Source: Streptomyces antioxidans (GTDB lineage Bacteria > Actinomycetota > Actinomycetes > Streptomycetales > Streptomycetaceae). Taken from it: a stretch of DNA of 64,000 nucleotides. This document shows positions 1 to 8,223 of the stretch, piece by piece. The notes under the pieces were generated by a model, which searched no databases, was not told the origin of the DNA, and saw only the letters and a list, made by a program, of their open reading frames with translations. The DNA is taken from NCBI RefSeq assembly GCF_000968685.2, contig NZ_LAKD02000120.1:1-64000 (forward strand), read 5' to 3'. The number at the start of each line of letters is the position of its first letter. Position 1 is the first letter of the stretch. The position numbers were made by a program, and so were the translations under genes.

Positions 1-988
1 GGTCCAGGTCGTCCGACAACCTCCGCGCCCAGCGCAGGAGTTGGCGGTGTGCGGCGGCCGGTCCGGTGTCGGGTGGGGTTCCCGCGTCTGGGGATGGGGG
101 CGGGGGCGGGGCTGTCACTGCGGCCGGGGGCAAGGGCGGGGCCGTCCGACTTCCTGGGAACCGTTCCGGTACCGCATCCGCGGGCGTCACCGCCCCGGGC
201 ACGGCGGCCGGGTCGCCGCCGGGCGGCAGTTCGCGGAGGACGGAGAAGGCGAACGCGGCGGCGTGGCGGGCCGCGCGGGACTGCCAGCCCTCGACGTCCG
301 CGTCGTACTTCTTCCCGTCGGCCCGGTCGCTGATCCCACGGACGATCAGGGCGGGTAACGCGGCGTTGAGATGGGCGGCCTGCGCCACGCCCGCGCCCTC
401 CATCTCGATGGCGGCGGCATCCTGGTAGTTCCCGCGCAGCTGCCGTCGCAGGGGCGAGTCCGCCGAGTTGAGGACGACCTCACCGGCGGCCACTGGCTTG
501 AGGTGGACGGCCGGGCGGGCGGCGCCGGGCGGGCGGTCCCGCAGCAGATCGGTCCAGGCACCGGTCCTGCGGGCCATCCGGGCCAGCTGGTCGAGTTCCT
601 GACGCACCGGCCAGACCCTCGGACGGGAGTGGAGTTCGCCGTCCTCGTCCTTGCCGCCGTGGTACGCGTACACCTGCGTGGCCATGACGACGTCGCCGAT
701 CTCGACATCGTCCTTGAGGGCGCCCGCCACCCCGACGAATGCCACGGCGCGCGGGCCGAACATGGTGATCGCCCGCTCGGTCAGCACGGCCGCCCCCTGG
801 TTGCCGTCGCCGACCTCGGCGAGCGCCACCCGCCACGGCGTACCGTCGAGCCGACCGACCTCGAACAGGGTGCCCGCCGGGTGGAGTCGCGGCCGCGGAC
901 CGACCAGGTGTGCCCGGACCGCCGCGTACTCCACGTCCAGTGCGGTCAGTACGACGAGTGAGTCGCTGTGCTGCCCGGTGTTCTCCAC
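1..988 (-). CDS. Nucleoside phosphorylase-fold protein (MTA/SAH nucleosidase-like), 3' end outside window
   Basis: The reading frame is open from a GTG at 988 to the window edge (329 codons, no stop). Residues about 8-255 have the PNP/MTAN fold: an opening strand VVLTALDVEYAAVR, a GVAGALKDDVEIGDVV segment, and the AIEMEGAGVAQAA motif that binds the ribose, followed by VRGISDRADGKK. A Pro/Ala-rich linker follows, then the start of another segment (RQLLRWARRLSDDLD) that is cut off. The family hydrolyses or phosphorolyses nucleosides. In Streptomyces, versions with extra C-terminal domains occur as stand-alone signalling or conflict proteins; whether this is one depends on the missing part. The divergent neighbour is a hydrolase gene. 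Confidence 0.8.
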   Translation of the reverse strand, partial: MENTGQHSDSLVVLTALDVEYAAVRAHLVGPRPRLHPAGTLFEVGRLDGTPWRVALAEVGDGNQGAAVLTERAITMFGPRAVAFVGVAGALKDDVEIGDVVMATQVYAYHGGKDEDGELHSRPRVWPVRQELDQLARMARRTGAWTDLLRDRPPGAARPAVHLKPVAAGEVVLNSADSPLRRQLRGNYQDAAAIEMEGAGVAQAAHLNAALPALIVRGISDRADGKKYDADVEGWQSRAARHAAAFAFSVLRELPPGGDPAAVPGAVTPADAVPERFPGSRTAPPLPPAAVTAPPPPPSPDAGTPPDTGPAAAHRQLLRWARRLSDDLD

Positions 989-1187
989 GTATCCCCCCGG
1001 CCACGGTCGGCCCTTGTGCGGCCCGCAGGCGAAATGCTACTCTCCGCGACCCTCCGGGGCCGGGACCAGCGCGGGGGCACCGAACGCGGCCGAGCGCTAC
1101 TGAACGCCACCAAACGCCAGCAAACGCCCAACGGACGGACGAGCCGCCGTAACCATCAGTATCCCCCGAGCGGCGCCGGATGTTTGG
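989..1187. promoter_or_regulatory. Divergent intergenic region with three 10-bp-phased AACGCC repeats
   Basis: No gene is seen between the nucleosidase-like gene and the hydrolase gene. The hexamer AACGCC occurs at 1103, 1113 and 1123, one helical turn apart, a layout typical of cooperative activator binding. This is a suggestion from spacing only. Confidence 0.3.
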
Positions 1188-2246
1188 ATGCATGGTATGG
1201 ATCTCCCCCATAGAATCCCTTCCGTCCCGACGCCGATGGCGGTGCCGCCGTTCGACCCCGAGCTCGGCGTCGCGCTGGAATCCCTGGGCAACGGGCCGAG
1301 AGAGCCGGTCACTCCGGGAAATCTCGCAGCCCGACAGGAGCGGGACGCCGCGACCCGGCCCAGGCCGACGGCCGATGACCTACGGGCCGATGGCCGCTTC
1401 GAGGTGGCGGAGCTGTCCGTCCCGGGGCTGCGGGACGGACCCGACGTCACGCTGGTGAGCGTGCGGCCCGCCGGGCTCGAAGGGCCGCTGCCCCTGCTGT
1501 ACTACATGCACGGCGGCGCGATGATCATGGGCAACGCCTGGTCGGTGCTTCCGCGCATCCTTGGCGAGTGGGTCCTCCCGCTGGACATGGCCGTCATCTC
1601 GGTCGAGTACCGGCTGGCGCCGCGGACGCGGTACCCCGGACCACTGGAGGACTGTTACGCGGGGCTCCTCTGGGCCGCCGAGCACGCGGCCGAACTGGGC
1701 ATCGACGCGGACCGCCTCATCGTCGGCGGGAAGAGCGCCGGTGGCGGCCTCGCCGCGGCCCTCGCCCTGCTGACCCGTGACCACGGCGGCCCCGGTCTCC
1801 TCGGGCAGCTCCTGCTGTGCCCCATGCTCGACGACCGCGGACACACCTTCTCCAGCCGCCAGATGTCGGGCACCGGCCTGTGGGACCTCGTCTCCCATGA
1901 GACCGCCTGGCAGGCGCTGCTGGGTGACCTCCACGGCGCGGCGGATGTGCCACCCTACGCGGCGCCCGCCCGCGAAACGGACCTCTCCGGTCTTCCTCCG
2001 GCGTTCATAGACGTCGGATCGGCGGAGATGTTCCGTGACGAGGACGTGGCGTACGCGAACGGCATCTGGCAGGCAGGGGGCCAGGCCGAACTGCACGTAT
2101 GGCCCGGCGCGTACCACGGCTTCGACGGCATGGCACCGCAGGCGGCCATCAGCAAGGACGCACGCGACGCCCGCACCCGCTGGCTGAGGCGCCTCCTCGC
2201 ACAGTCCAGGAACACCGGTGACACCGGGCCGAGGCCCCCTGGTTGA
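1188..2246 (+). CDS. Alpha/beta hydrolase, hormone-sensitive lipase family
   Basis: A 352-residue esterase/lipase-like protein with no signal peptide. The oxyanion motif HGGA is at residues 108-111, the nucleophile elbow GKSAGG puts Ser183 as nucleophile, and the histidine lies in YHGFDG (His310). The acid position in the motif GSAEMFRDED is probably Glu280 instead of the more usual Asp. The substrate is unknown; the family acts on short-chain esters and acylated small molecules. The start is uncertain: ATG codons at 1188 and 1197 are both possible and neither has a strong ribosome-binding site. Confidence 0.85.
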   Translation: MHGMDLPHRIPSVPTPMAVPPFDPELGVALESLGNGPREPVTPGNLAARQERDAATRPRPTADDLRADGRFEVAELSVPGLRDGPDVTLVSVRPAGLEGPLPLLYYMHGGAMIMGNAWSVLPRILGEWVLPLDMAVISVEYRLAPRTRYPGPLEDCYAGLLWAAEHAAELGIDADRLIVGGKSAGGGLAAALALLTRDHGGPGLLGQLLLCPMLDDRGHTFSSRQMSGTGLWDLVSHETAWQALLGDLHGAADVPPYAAPARETDLSGLPPAFIDVGSAEMFRDEDVAYANGIWQAGGQAELHVWPGAYHGFDGMAPQAAISKDARDARTRWLRRLLAQSRNTGDTGPRPPG

Positions 2247-2267
2247 GCCGGTTCCCGGCCACCGGCT

Positions 2268-2474
2268 TCAGGCGGCCTCCGACCGCCGCTCGGACGGCGC
2301 TGTCGTCGGCCCGGAAGCCACTTCCCGCGCCCCGCCGGGAATCAACCGCAGATGACGCCGCACGCCTGCGTGCCACGTGGCCGAGGACCCCCCGGACAGC
2401 CAGTCCTCGACCCGGTCCACGAGCAGCAACATCAAAACCAATGTGGGCAGCACTAATACCGCTACAACGATCAC
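2268..2474 (-). CDS. Small single-pass membrane protein with a TTA codon
   Basis: A 68-residue protein. Residues 2-19 are a strongly hydrophobic membrane helix (IVVAVLVLPTLVLMLLLV), followed by a charged tail. The GTG start is supported by an AGGAAGGGG ribosome-binding site nine bases upstream. Codon 7 is TTA (2454-2456), which in Streptomyces needs the bldA tRNA, so translation is probably tied to development. The function is unknown. It converges on the hydrolase gene, with 21 bases between the stops. Confidence 0.6.
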   Translation of the reverse strand: MIVVAVLVLPTLVLMLLLVDRVEDWLSGGSSATWHAGVRRHLRLIPGGAREVASGPTTAPSERRSEAA

Positions 2475-2661
2475 GACGAAGGGCCCCTTCCTCAGCAGGC
2501 GACTCTAGTCGGGTGCCCGCAACTGCCCAGTACGTCAACGGTGTTGTGTGGGAATGATGTGAAGGTCAGGTGCGGTACCGGCCGCATGGCGAACCCGAAC
2601 CCGGGTCCTGGGGGGGCAAATTCAGTGGACATCGCATGCCCCAGCGGTAAAGGGTGGCGGC

Positions 2662-3405
2662 ATGAACCAGGAGGAGATCTGGGACAGCGACGCCGCGCAG
2701 CGCTATGACACGCCCGGCACCGGCATGTTCGCGCCCGAGGTCCTGAGGCCGACCGTGGAGCGCCTGGCCGGGCTGGCGGGCGGCGGAGCGGCACTCGAGT
2801 TCGCCATCGGCACCGGTCGGGTGGCCATCCCGCTCGCCGAACGAGGCGTCCCCGTCACCGGGATCGAGCTGTCGCGTCCGATGGTCCAGCAGCTGCGCAC
2901 CAGGGCCGACGAGGCGACGATCCCGGTCATCGTGGGTGACATGGCGACGTCCGTGGTTCCCGGGGAGTTCACGCTCGTCTATCTCGTCTACAACACCATC
3001 TCCAACCTGCTCACCCAGGCCGAGCAGGTCGAGTGCTTCCACAACGCCGCCCGCCACCTCAAGCCCGGTGGCAGGTTCGTGATCGAGCTCTGGGTGCCCG
3101 AGCTGCGCAAGCTCCCGCCGGGCCAGAAGGCCACCGTCTGGCAGGCCGAGCCCGGCTACATCGGGCTGGACACCTATGACGTACTGCGCCAGCACGTCGT
3201 CTCACACCACTTCCGGTTCGACGACACCCGACAGGCCCGGCTGACCCGCAGCCCGCACCGCTACATCTGGCCGTCCGAGCTCGATCTGATGGCCCAGCTG
3301 GCCGGATTCGTGTTGGAGAGCAGGCACGCGGACTGGTCCGGCGCCGAATTCACCGCCGAGTCGCGCTCCCACGTCTCCGTCTACCGCGTCCCGCCGAACC
3401 GGTAG
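2662..3405 (+). CDS. Class I SAM-dependent methyltransferase
   Basis: A 247-residue protein with a Rossmann methyltransferase core. Motif I is LEFAIGTGRVAIPLAERG (about residues 46-63), followed by the acidic strand VTGIELS and a later GGRFVIELWVPE strand. It lacks recognisable substrate-specific domains, so it could methylate a small molecule. It stands alone; the next gene converges on it. The ATG follows a purine-rich stretch (AAAGGGTGG). Confidence 0.8.
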   Translation: MNQEEIWDSDAAQRYDTPGTGMFAPEVLRPTVERLAGLAGGGAALEFAIGTGRVAIPLAERGVPVTGIELSRPMVQQLRTRADEATIPVIVGDMATSVVPGEFTLVYLVYNTISNLLTQAEQVECFHNAARHLKPGGRFVIELWVPELRKLPPGQKATVWQAEPGYIGLDTYDVLRQHVVSHHFRFDDTRQARLTRSPHRYIWPSELDLMAQLAGFVLESRHADWSGAEFTAESRSHVSVYRVPPNR

Positions 3406-3515
3406 CTGGACAACGCCATGATCGCAGCGTGCTGATCCCGGCGATCCCGTGCGGCCAGCCGCAGCGTGTCCTCGGCACCGGTCAGGTCCGCGGCAATGAA
3501 AGTGGCGGATCCGCC
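3403..3515 (-). pseudogene. Possible gene remnant between convergent genes
   Basis: Read on the minus strand this stretch has a protein-like frame (FIAADLTGAEDTLRLAAR, then DRRDQHAAIMALSSY) with strong amphipathic-helix character but no start codon. An in-frame stop lies just upstream, and the frame runs into the 3' end of the methyltransferase gene on the other strand. I do not recognise the family. It may be a leftover of a deleted gene or chance. Confidence 0.25.
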
Positions 3516-4073
3516 CTACCGTTCCGGATCGGCCGCCGCCGCGGAGCCGTCGGCGGCCAGGGACTCCAGGGCGGGCAGCGCGGCGAACAGCGCTTGCCGC
3601 TCATCGGGGCTCAGCTTGTCCATGCGCGTGGCGAGCCGGGCGGCGGCCTCGTGGCGCACTGCGCCGAGCAGTTCACGGCCGGTGTCGGTGAGGGCGATCA
3701 GGCTGGCGCGGCGGTCCTCGGGGTCGGGGGTGCGCTCGATCCAGCCGGAGGCGTCGAGCAGTTCGACCATGCGGGACGTGGTCGGCAGGGCGATGCCCAG
3801 TCGGGTCGCGAGCGTGCTGATGCGCATCGAGCCATGGGTGGCGAGCGCTCCCAGGGCCGCCTGGCGGCTGGGGGTGAGATCGCCGTGTTCGCCCCGGGAG
3901 CCCCGTAGGGCGGGAAGCAGATTCTGGAGGGCGGTACGGAGCCGTTCGGCCAGCTCCGCCGAGTTCGGGGCGGTGGGGCTCGGGGTTACGGGGCCGGGGG
4001 CGGCGGAACGCGGAGTGGCAGGGCCCGGGCCCGAGGTGGTGGGGCCCGGAGTGGTGGGGTCGAGCGCGGTCAT
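3516..4073 (-). CDS. MarR-family transcriptional regulator
   Basis: A 185-residue protein with a Pro/Thr-rich N-terminal tail of about 35 residues, then a winged-helix core (LTPSRQAALGALATHG, ISTLATRLGIALPTTSRMVE, wing DPEDRRASLIALTD). The ATG at 4073 overlaps the TGA of the upstream exporter gene (ATGA), so the two are translationally coupled. MarR proteins encoded with exporters usually repress them and are released by the exported compound. The likely operator is the inverted repeat at 6051-6072. Confidence 0.9.
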   Translation of the reverse strand: MTALDPTTPGPTTSGPGPATPRSAAPGPVTPSPTAPNSAELAERLRTALQNLLPALRGSRGEHGDLTPSRQAALGALATHGSMRISTLATRLGIALPTTSRMVELLDASGWIERTPDPEDRRASLIALTDTGRELLGAVRHEAAARLATRMDKLSPDERQALFAALPALESLAADGSAAAADPER

Positions 4074-6028
4074 CTCGGCTCCTCGGAGGATGGTCCCGGT
4101 TCTTGGCCGGGCGACGGTGGTGGCGGTGACACCGGTGGTGGCGGTGGCGGTTGCCCGGACTCCGGCGGGGACGCCCGCCGGGGCGCGGGCGCCGGGTGGG
4201 AAGACGTGTCCTCGATGGCCTCCGTGCCCTCGGTACCCCGCGTACCCGCGCTGCCGCCCGGTACGGCCGCCACCGCCGCCGGGGCGCTGGTAGCCGCCTT
4301 CGGCCCGCCCCCGTGCACATACCGCCCGCCCCGTAGCAACGACGCCACCGCGGCCACCAGACACGCCGCGATGGCGAAGTCGAACGCGGCGGACAGGCCC
4401 TGGGAGAACGGCGGGGAGATCAGCGCCGGGAAGAAGCCGCGGCCGGTGAGATAGGCGGCGTGGTGGGCGGGCAGATGGTCGAGCACCTGCGGCCCGAGCA
4501 GCGTTTGCACCGGGTTGTAGCCGAGCAGCGAGGCGAAGAGCACCCCGACCGGTGGCAGGGCGGCGACCCTCGCCGCGTCACCGGCCGGGACCCCCTCCGC
4601 GGTGAGGCCGTGGGTGAGGGCGCCGGGAAGCGAACCGGCGAGCCCGGCGATCATCAGGGAGAAGAAGACGCCGATGGACAGAACGGTGGCCGAGTTCTGG
4701 AAGGTGGTGCTGATCCCGGCGCCGACCCCGCGCTGTTCGGGCGGCAGGCTGTTCATGATGGCCGCCCGGTTCGGCGAGCTGAACAGCCCCATGGCGACCC
4801 CGTTGACCAGCAGGATCGCGGCGAACACCGGATAGCCGAAGTCCACCGGCAGCTCCTCCAGGGCCACGAAGGTGGCGGCGGCCAGCAGCATCCCGCCGGT
4901 GGCGAACGTGCGGGCGCCGAACCGGTCGGAGGCCCAGCCGGAGAACGGGCCCGCGATCAGGAACCCGATGGTCAGCGGCAGCATGTAGATGCCCGCCCAG
5001 AGCGGGGTCTCCTCGAAGCCGTAACCGTGGCGGGGCAGCCAGATGCCCTGCAACCAGATGATCAGGATGAACATCAGGCCACCGCGCCCCAGCGCCGCCA
5101 GCAGACTGGCCACGTTCCCGGCGGTGAACGCGCGGATGCGGAACAGGCCCAGGTGGAACATGGGCTGCGCGACCCGGTTCTCGATCAGGCAGAACAGGCC
5201 CAGCACCGCCACTCCCCCGAAGATCGCGGCGATCACCCAGGGGTTGCTCCAGCCCATGGTGTGACCGGCGTAGGGCTGGATGCCGTAGGTGATGCCGGAC
5301 AGCACGGCGATCAGGCCGATGGCGAAGGTGAGATTGCCCCACCAGTCCAGTCGGGCCGGGGTGCGCACCCCGGTGTCCCGCAGCTTCAGATACGCCCAGA
5401 CCGTGCCGAACAGCCCGATGGGGACGGAGACCAGGAACACCAAGTGCCAGTTGAGGGGGCCGAGCAGCCCGCCCAGGATCAGCCCGATGAAGGATCCGGC
5501 GATGCCCGCCACCTGGTTCAGCCCCAGTGCGAGACCACGCTGATCGGCGGGGAAGGCGTCGGTGAGGATGGCGTTGGAGTTGGCCATCAGCATGGCGCCG
5601 CCCACGCCCTGCAGCACCCGCATCCCGATCAGCCACAGCGCGCCGGACGTGCCGTGCAGCCAGGTCACGGAGAGCAGCACGGAGAACACGGTGAAGACCG
5701 CGAACCCCAGGTTGTACATCCGCACCCGGCCGAACATGTCCCCCAGCCGCCCGAAGCTCACCACGAGCACGGCGGTGACGACCATGTAGCTCATGATCAG
5801 CCACAGCAGCAGGCTGGTGTTCCCGGGGCGCAGCGGATCCACCCCGATGCCACGGAAGATGTCCGGCAGCGCGATCAGCATGATCGAGATGTTGATCGTC
5901 GCGATCAGGACACCCAGCGTGGTGTTGGACAGCGCGATCCACTTGTACCGCGGCCCCGGGCCACTGTCGTCACGGGGCCGTCCGGCCCCTTCGGCCGCGG
6001 CCGTACGCCGTTCCGTCATCCAGCCCAC
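4070..6028 (-). CDS. MFS drug/proton antiporter, DHA2 (14-TM) family
   Basis: A 652-residue membrane transporter. After a short cytosolic N-terminus it has about 14 hydrophobic helices, with the motif-A-like loop SFGRLGDMFGRVRMY between helices 2 and 3 and the antiporter-type stretch GGAMLMANSNAILTDAFP. The last ~80 residues are an unusual Pro/Ser/Glu-rich cytosolic tail (PPPPPPVSPPPPSPG). The family exports drugs or the host's own metabolites using the proton gradient. It is the first gene of a two-gene operon with the MarR regulator. Confidence 0.92.
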   Translation of the reverse strand: MGWMTERRTAAAEGAGRPRDDSGPGPRYKWIALSNTTLGVLIATINISIMLIALPDIFRGIGVDPLRPGNTSLLLWLIMSYMVVTAVLVVSFGRLGDMFGRVRMYNLGFAVFTVFSVLLSVTWLHGTSGALWLIGMRVLQGVGGAMLMANSNAILTDAFPADQRGLALGLNQVAGIAGSFIGLILGGLLGPLNWHLVFLVSVPIGLFGTVWAYLKLRDTGVRTPARLDWWGNLTFAIGLIAVLSGITYGIQPYAGHTMGWSNPWVIAAIFGGVAVLGLFCLIENRVAQPMFHLGLFRIRAFTAGNVASLLAALGRGGLMFILIIWLQGIWLPRHGYGFEETPLWAGIYMLPLTIGFLIAGPFSGWASDRFGARTFATGGMLLAAATFVALEELPVDFGYPVFAAILLVNGVAMGLFSSPNRAAIMNSLPPEQRGVGAGISTTFQNSATVLSIGVFFSLMIAGLAGSLPGALTHGLTAEGVPAGDAARVAALPPVGVLFASLLGYNPVQTLLGPQVLDHLPAHHAAYLTGRGFFPALISPPFSQGLSAAFDFAIAACLVAAVASLLRGGRYVHGGGPKAATSAPAAVAAVPGGSAGTRGTEGTEAIEDTSSHPAPAPRRASPPESGQPPPPPPVSPPPPSPGQEPGPSSEEPR

Positions 6029-6050
6029 CGAGCATCACTCCCGTCGGGAG

Positions 6051-6072
6051 TTGGTTGCTTGATATCAACCAA
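6051..6072. promoter_or_regulatory. Probable MarR operator upstream of the exporter
   Basis: Inverted repeat with arms TTGGTTG (6051-6057) and CAACCAA (6066-6072) around an 8-bp spacer, 23 bases upstream of the exporter start. The overlapping TTGATATCAA (6059-6068) is itself a perfect palindrome. Size and location fit a MarR dimer site used for autorepression. Confidence 0.6.
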
Positions 6073-6166
6073 CCTAATCCCGAAATGTCCCAGCGCCAAG
6101 TGGGACCGCGATGACCCGGGGGCGGCACTGGCCGACGTGGCGCGGCACGGGGTCGGCCGGAGCAGC

Positions 6167-6191
6167 GAGCGCTCACGGTGCGTGAGCGCTC
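6167..6191. promoter_or_regulatory. Perfect 11-bp inverted repeat containing two GAGCGCTC boxes
   Basis: Arms GAGCGCTCACG (6167-6177) and CGTGAGCGCTC (6181-6191) are separated by GTG. Each arm contains the palindrome GAGCGCTC, the CG-centred core typical of LacI-family operators. No regulator or target gene starts here: the nearest genes both run leftward, so the element looks orphaned. Confidence 0.5.
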
Positions 6192-6192
6192 G

Positions 6193-6214
6193 GTACCCAC
6201 TTATTTGTGGGTAC
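6193..6214. terminator. Hairpin downstream of the HxlR gene
   Basis: Perfect 8-bp stem GTACCCAC / GTGGGTAC around the AT-rich loop TTATTT. It lies 84 bases past the HxlR stop codon and could end that transcript, or act as a second operator beside the 6167-6191 repeat. Confidence 0.4.
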
Positions 6215-6297
6215 TTGGCACCGGCGCACGGCCCGGAGAATCTGGTGGCGGACGGTCGGAGGGGCCGCCGGAGCGGATGACACGGAGGTGGCTTGGA

Positions 6298-6648
6298 TCA
6301 GGGTGCCGACTGGGCCTCGGCCAGCTTCTCCAGGCGACGGTGTCCCCAATCGGACAGGGGGCCCAGCGCCTCGGAGAGGTCACGGCCGAACGCGGTGAGG
6401 GAGTACACGGTCTTCAGTGGCAGCACATCGTGGACTTCCCGGTGCACCAGCCCGTCCGTCTCCATCTCACGGAGCGCCTGAGTCAGAACCTTCTCGCTGA
6501 GGCCCGGCAGCCGTCGGCGTAGCTCACCGGGGCGGTGCGGGCCGGACTCCAGCGCCCAGAGCAGGGCGGTCTTCCACTTGCCGTCGATCACGGAGATCGC
6601 GGCGGTCACTCCGCAGACATTGGTGTCCTGAGCACGGCTGCGTGTCAT
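6298..6648 (-). CDS. HxlR-family transcriptional regulator
   Basis: A 116-residue winged-helix protein. It has the HxlR signature: a Cys near the N-terminus (NVCGVTAAISVIDGKWK), the recognition region RPGELRRRLPGLSEKVLTQ and the wing GLVHREVHDVLPLKTVYSLT. The ATG at 6648 is chosen because the family begins just there. It is divergent from an imine-reductase-like oxidoreductase gene with only 55 bases between starts. Such regulators often use the N-terminal Cys to sense electrophiles and control the neighbouring reductase. Confidence 0.9.
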   Translation of the reverse strand: MTRSRAQDTNVCGVTAAISVIDGKWKTALLWALESGPHRPGELRRRLPGLSEKVLTQALREMETDGLVHREVHDVLPLKTVYSLTAFGRDLSEALGPLSDWGHRRLEKLAEAQSAP

Positions 6649-6674
6649 CTTCGCTCGTTTTCCTTTGCGCTGTG

Positions 6675-6693
6675 TACGCGTATATCCATATGG
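6675..6693. promoter_or_regulatory. Palindromes in the HxlR/oxidoreductase divergent promoter
   Basis: Two adjacent 8-bp palindromes, TACGCGTA (6675-6682) and CCATATGG (6686-6693), lie between the divergent starts. They are candidate HxlR contact sites. Confidence 0.35.
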
Positions 6694-6703
6694 GAGTTGA
6701 GTC

Positions 6704-7591
6704 ATGTCCATGTACTCCGAACAGTCTGCCGTCACCGTGCTCGGGCTGGGGCCGATGGGCCGTGCCCTGGCCGGTGCGTTTCTGGACGCCGGGTTGCGGA
6801 TCACGGTCTGGAACCGGACGCCGGGCAGGGACCGGGAGCTGACCGAGCGGGGCGCGGTGGGTGCGTCCTCGGCTGAAGAGGCGGTCGCCGCAAGCGAGTT
6901 GATTGTCGTCTGTGTGGTGGATTACGACGCGTCGGACGCGATCCTGCGGCAGGACGCGGTCACCGACGCGCTCAGGGGACGCACCGTGGTGAACCTGAGC
7001 GCGGACACTCCGGACCGGGCACGGGACACCGCGGACTGGGCGGCCGGTCACGGCATCCGGTACCTGGACGGTGCGATCATGACGCCGACCACCACGATGG
7101 GAACGCCCGCCTCGGTGTTCATCCACAGCGGCCCGGCGGAGCTCTACCAGGAGCACCGGCCCGTGCTGGAGGCACTGTCCGGTACCCATACCCACCTCGG
7201 TGAGGAGATCGGCCGGGCGGCGGCGTACGACATCGCGCTGCTGGACATCTTCTGGACGGCGATGGCGGGCTATGCCCACGCCCTGGCGGTGGCGCGGGCG
7301 GAGGGGATCAGCGCCCGGGAGCTGGCGCCCTTCGCCAAGGGCATCGGCGCGATCCTCCCGCCCCTCTTCGAAGAGACCGCCCAGGAGATGGACCGCGGCA
7401 CCTTCTCCGGTGAGGGCAACCCCATGGCCTCGGGCGCTTCGACCATGGCCCATATCGTCCACACCTCCGAGGGGCACGGCATCGACGCGGGGGTGATGCG
7501 CGCGGCCGAGGGCATGACCCGCCGCGCCATCGGGCTGGGCCATGGCACGGACGGGTTCATTCGCGTGGCCGAGGTACTGGGCCGCCACTGA
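6704..7591 (+). CDS. NAD(P)-dependent oxidoreductase, imine reductase-like
   Basis: A 295-residue protein of the beta-hydroxyacid dehydrogenase/imine reductase superfamily. The N-terminal Rossmann motif is VLGLGPMGRALAGAFLDAG with the NADPH-type continuation WNRTPGR (Arg after the second strand). The C-terminal helical half (DIALLDIFWTAMAGYAHALA) resembles imine reductases more than hydroxyisobutyrate dehydrogenases, since the usual catalytic Lys is absent (helix begins AAAYDIALLD). A GGGAG ribosome-binding site precedes the ATG. It would reduce imines or related carbonyls; the substrate is unknown. Probably controlled by the divergent HxlR protein. Confidence 0.85.
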   Translation: MSMYSEQSAVTVLGLGPMGRALAGAFLDAGLRITVWNRTPGRDRELTERGAVGASSAEEAVAASELIVVCVVDYDASDAILRQDAVTDALRGRTVVNLSADTPDRARDTADWAAGHGIRYLDGAIMTPTTTMGTPASVFIHSGPAELYQEHRPVLEALSGTHTHLGEEIGRAAAYDIALLDIFWTAMAGYAHALAVARAEGISARELAPFAKGIGAILPPLFEETAQEMDRGTFSGEGNPMASGASTMAHIVHTSEGHGIDAGVMRAAEGMTRRAIGLGHGTDGFIRVAEVLGRH

Positions 7592-7600
7592 CACATGTGG

Positions 7601-7632
7601 GGAACGCTCCGCCACATGTGGTGGAGCGTTCC
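7601..7632. terminator. Bidirectional terminator between oxidoreductase gene and tpg
   Basis: Perfect 10-bp stem GGAACGCTCC (7601-7610) / GGAGCGTTCC (7623-7632), with CCACA/TGTGG inside extending the pairing. It lies between two convergent stop codons. Confidence 0.75.
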
Positions 7633-7660
7633 GCGCCCAAGGCACGGGCCGTGCCGCTGC

Positions 7661-8215
7661 TTACAGGTCGATCTCGATGTAGTCGATGTCGGTGAGCTCC
7701 ACCAGCAGACCCTGGGCACGGCGGCCGTGGTCCTTGAAGTAGATCTCCTGCAGGCCCTCGGCGGCGATGTCGCGGAGCCGCTGTTCGGCGGCGCCCTCTT
7801 GCTGGGCGTCGAAGAGGCGCGCGGCGTACTGCGGTGGCAGCGCCTGGGTGATGTGACGCAGCCGGGCGTCGTCGGTGGTGCCGGGGGCGGCGGTGAAGCC
7901 GAAGCGGGCGCGGGTGTCGAGGACGATGCCGCCGGTGGTGGCGGCCTGCTTCTTGGCCCTCGCGCGCACCTGCGGCTGCCACCGCTTCCTCACCTCGCGC
8001 TCCAGCTGGGTGGCGAGGGACTCACGGGGCCGCTTGAGCTGGTCCTTGACGTAGCGCTCGACGGTGCGCTGGGAGACGCCGAGCAGATCGGCCACCGGCC
8101 GGGTGCCCTTGAGCTGTTTGACCAGATACCGCATCCGCGCACCGGCCGACTTGGGGAGGGGACGCGTGAAGGCGCCTTCCACCGCCTTGTCCAGGCTCTC
8201 CGCGAGCTTGCCCAT
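7661..8215 (-). CDS. tpg: Telomere terminal protein Tpg
   Basis: A 184-residue protein, the usual Tpg length. In linear Streptomyces replicons Tpg is covalently attached to the 5' telomere ends and primes the final patch of lagging-strand synthesis. The N-terminal half contains the helix-turn-helix-like segment TRPVADLLGVSQRTVERYVK (about residues 38-57) and a basic stretch (REVRKRWQPQVRARAKKQ). The C-terminus is acidic and ends LTDIDYIEIDL, as in known Tpg proteins. It follows tap by 8 bases in one operon, the canonical order. Confidence 0.95.
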   Translation of the reverse strand: MGKLAESLDKAVEGAFTRPLPKSAGARMRYLVKQLKGTRPVADLLGVSQRTVERYVKDQLKRPRESLATQLEREVRKRWQPQVRARAKKQAATTGGIVLDTRARFGFTAAPGTTDDARLRHITQALPPQYAARLFDAQQEGAAEQRLRDIAAEGLQEIYFKDHGRRAQGLLVELTDIDYIEIDL

Positions 8216-8223
8216 CGTCGTCC

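Noticed and set aside
4460..6280. Long plus-strand frame (606 codons) opposite the MFS exporter
   Set aside because: Its composition is Gln/Gly/His/Arg-rich with no family resemblance. It mirrors the codon bias of the real transporter gene on the other strand.
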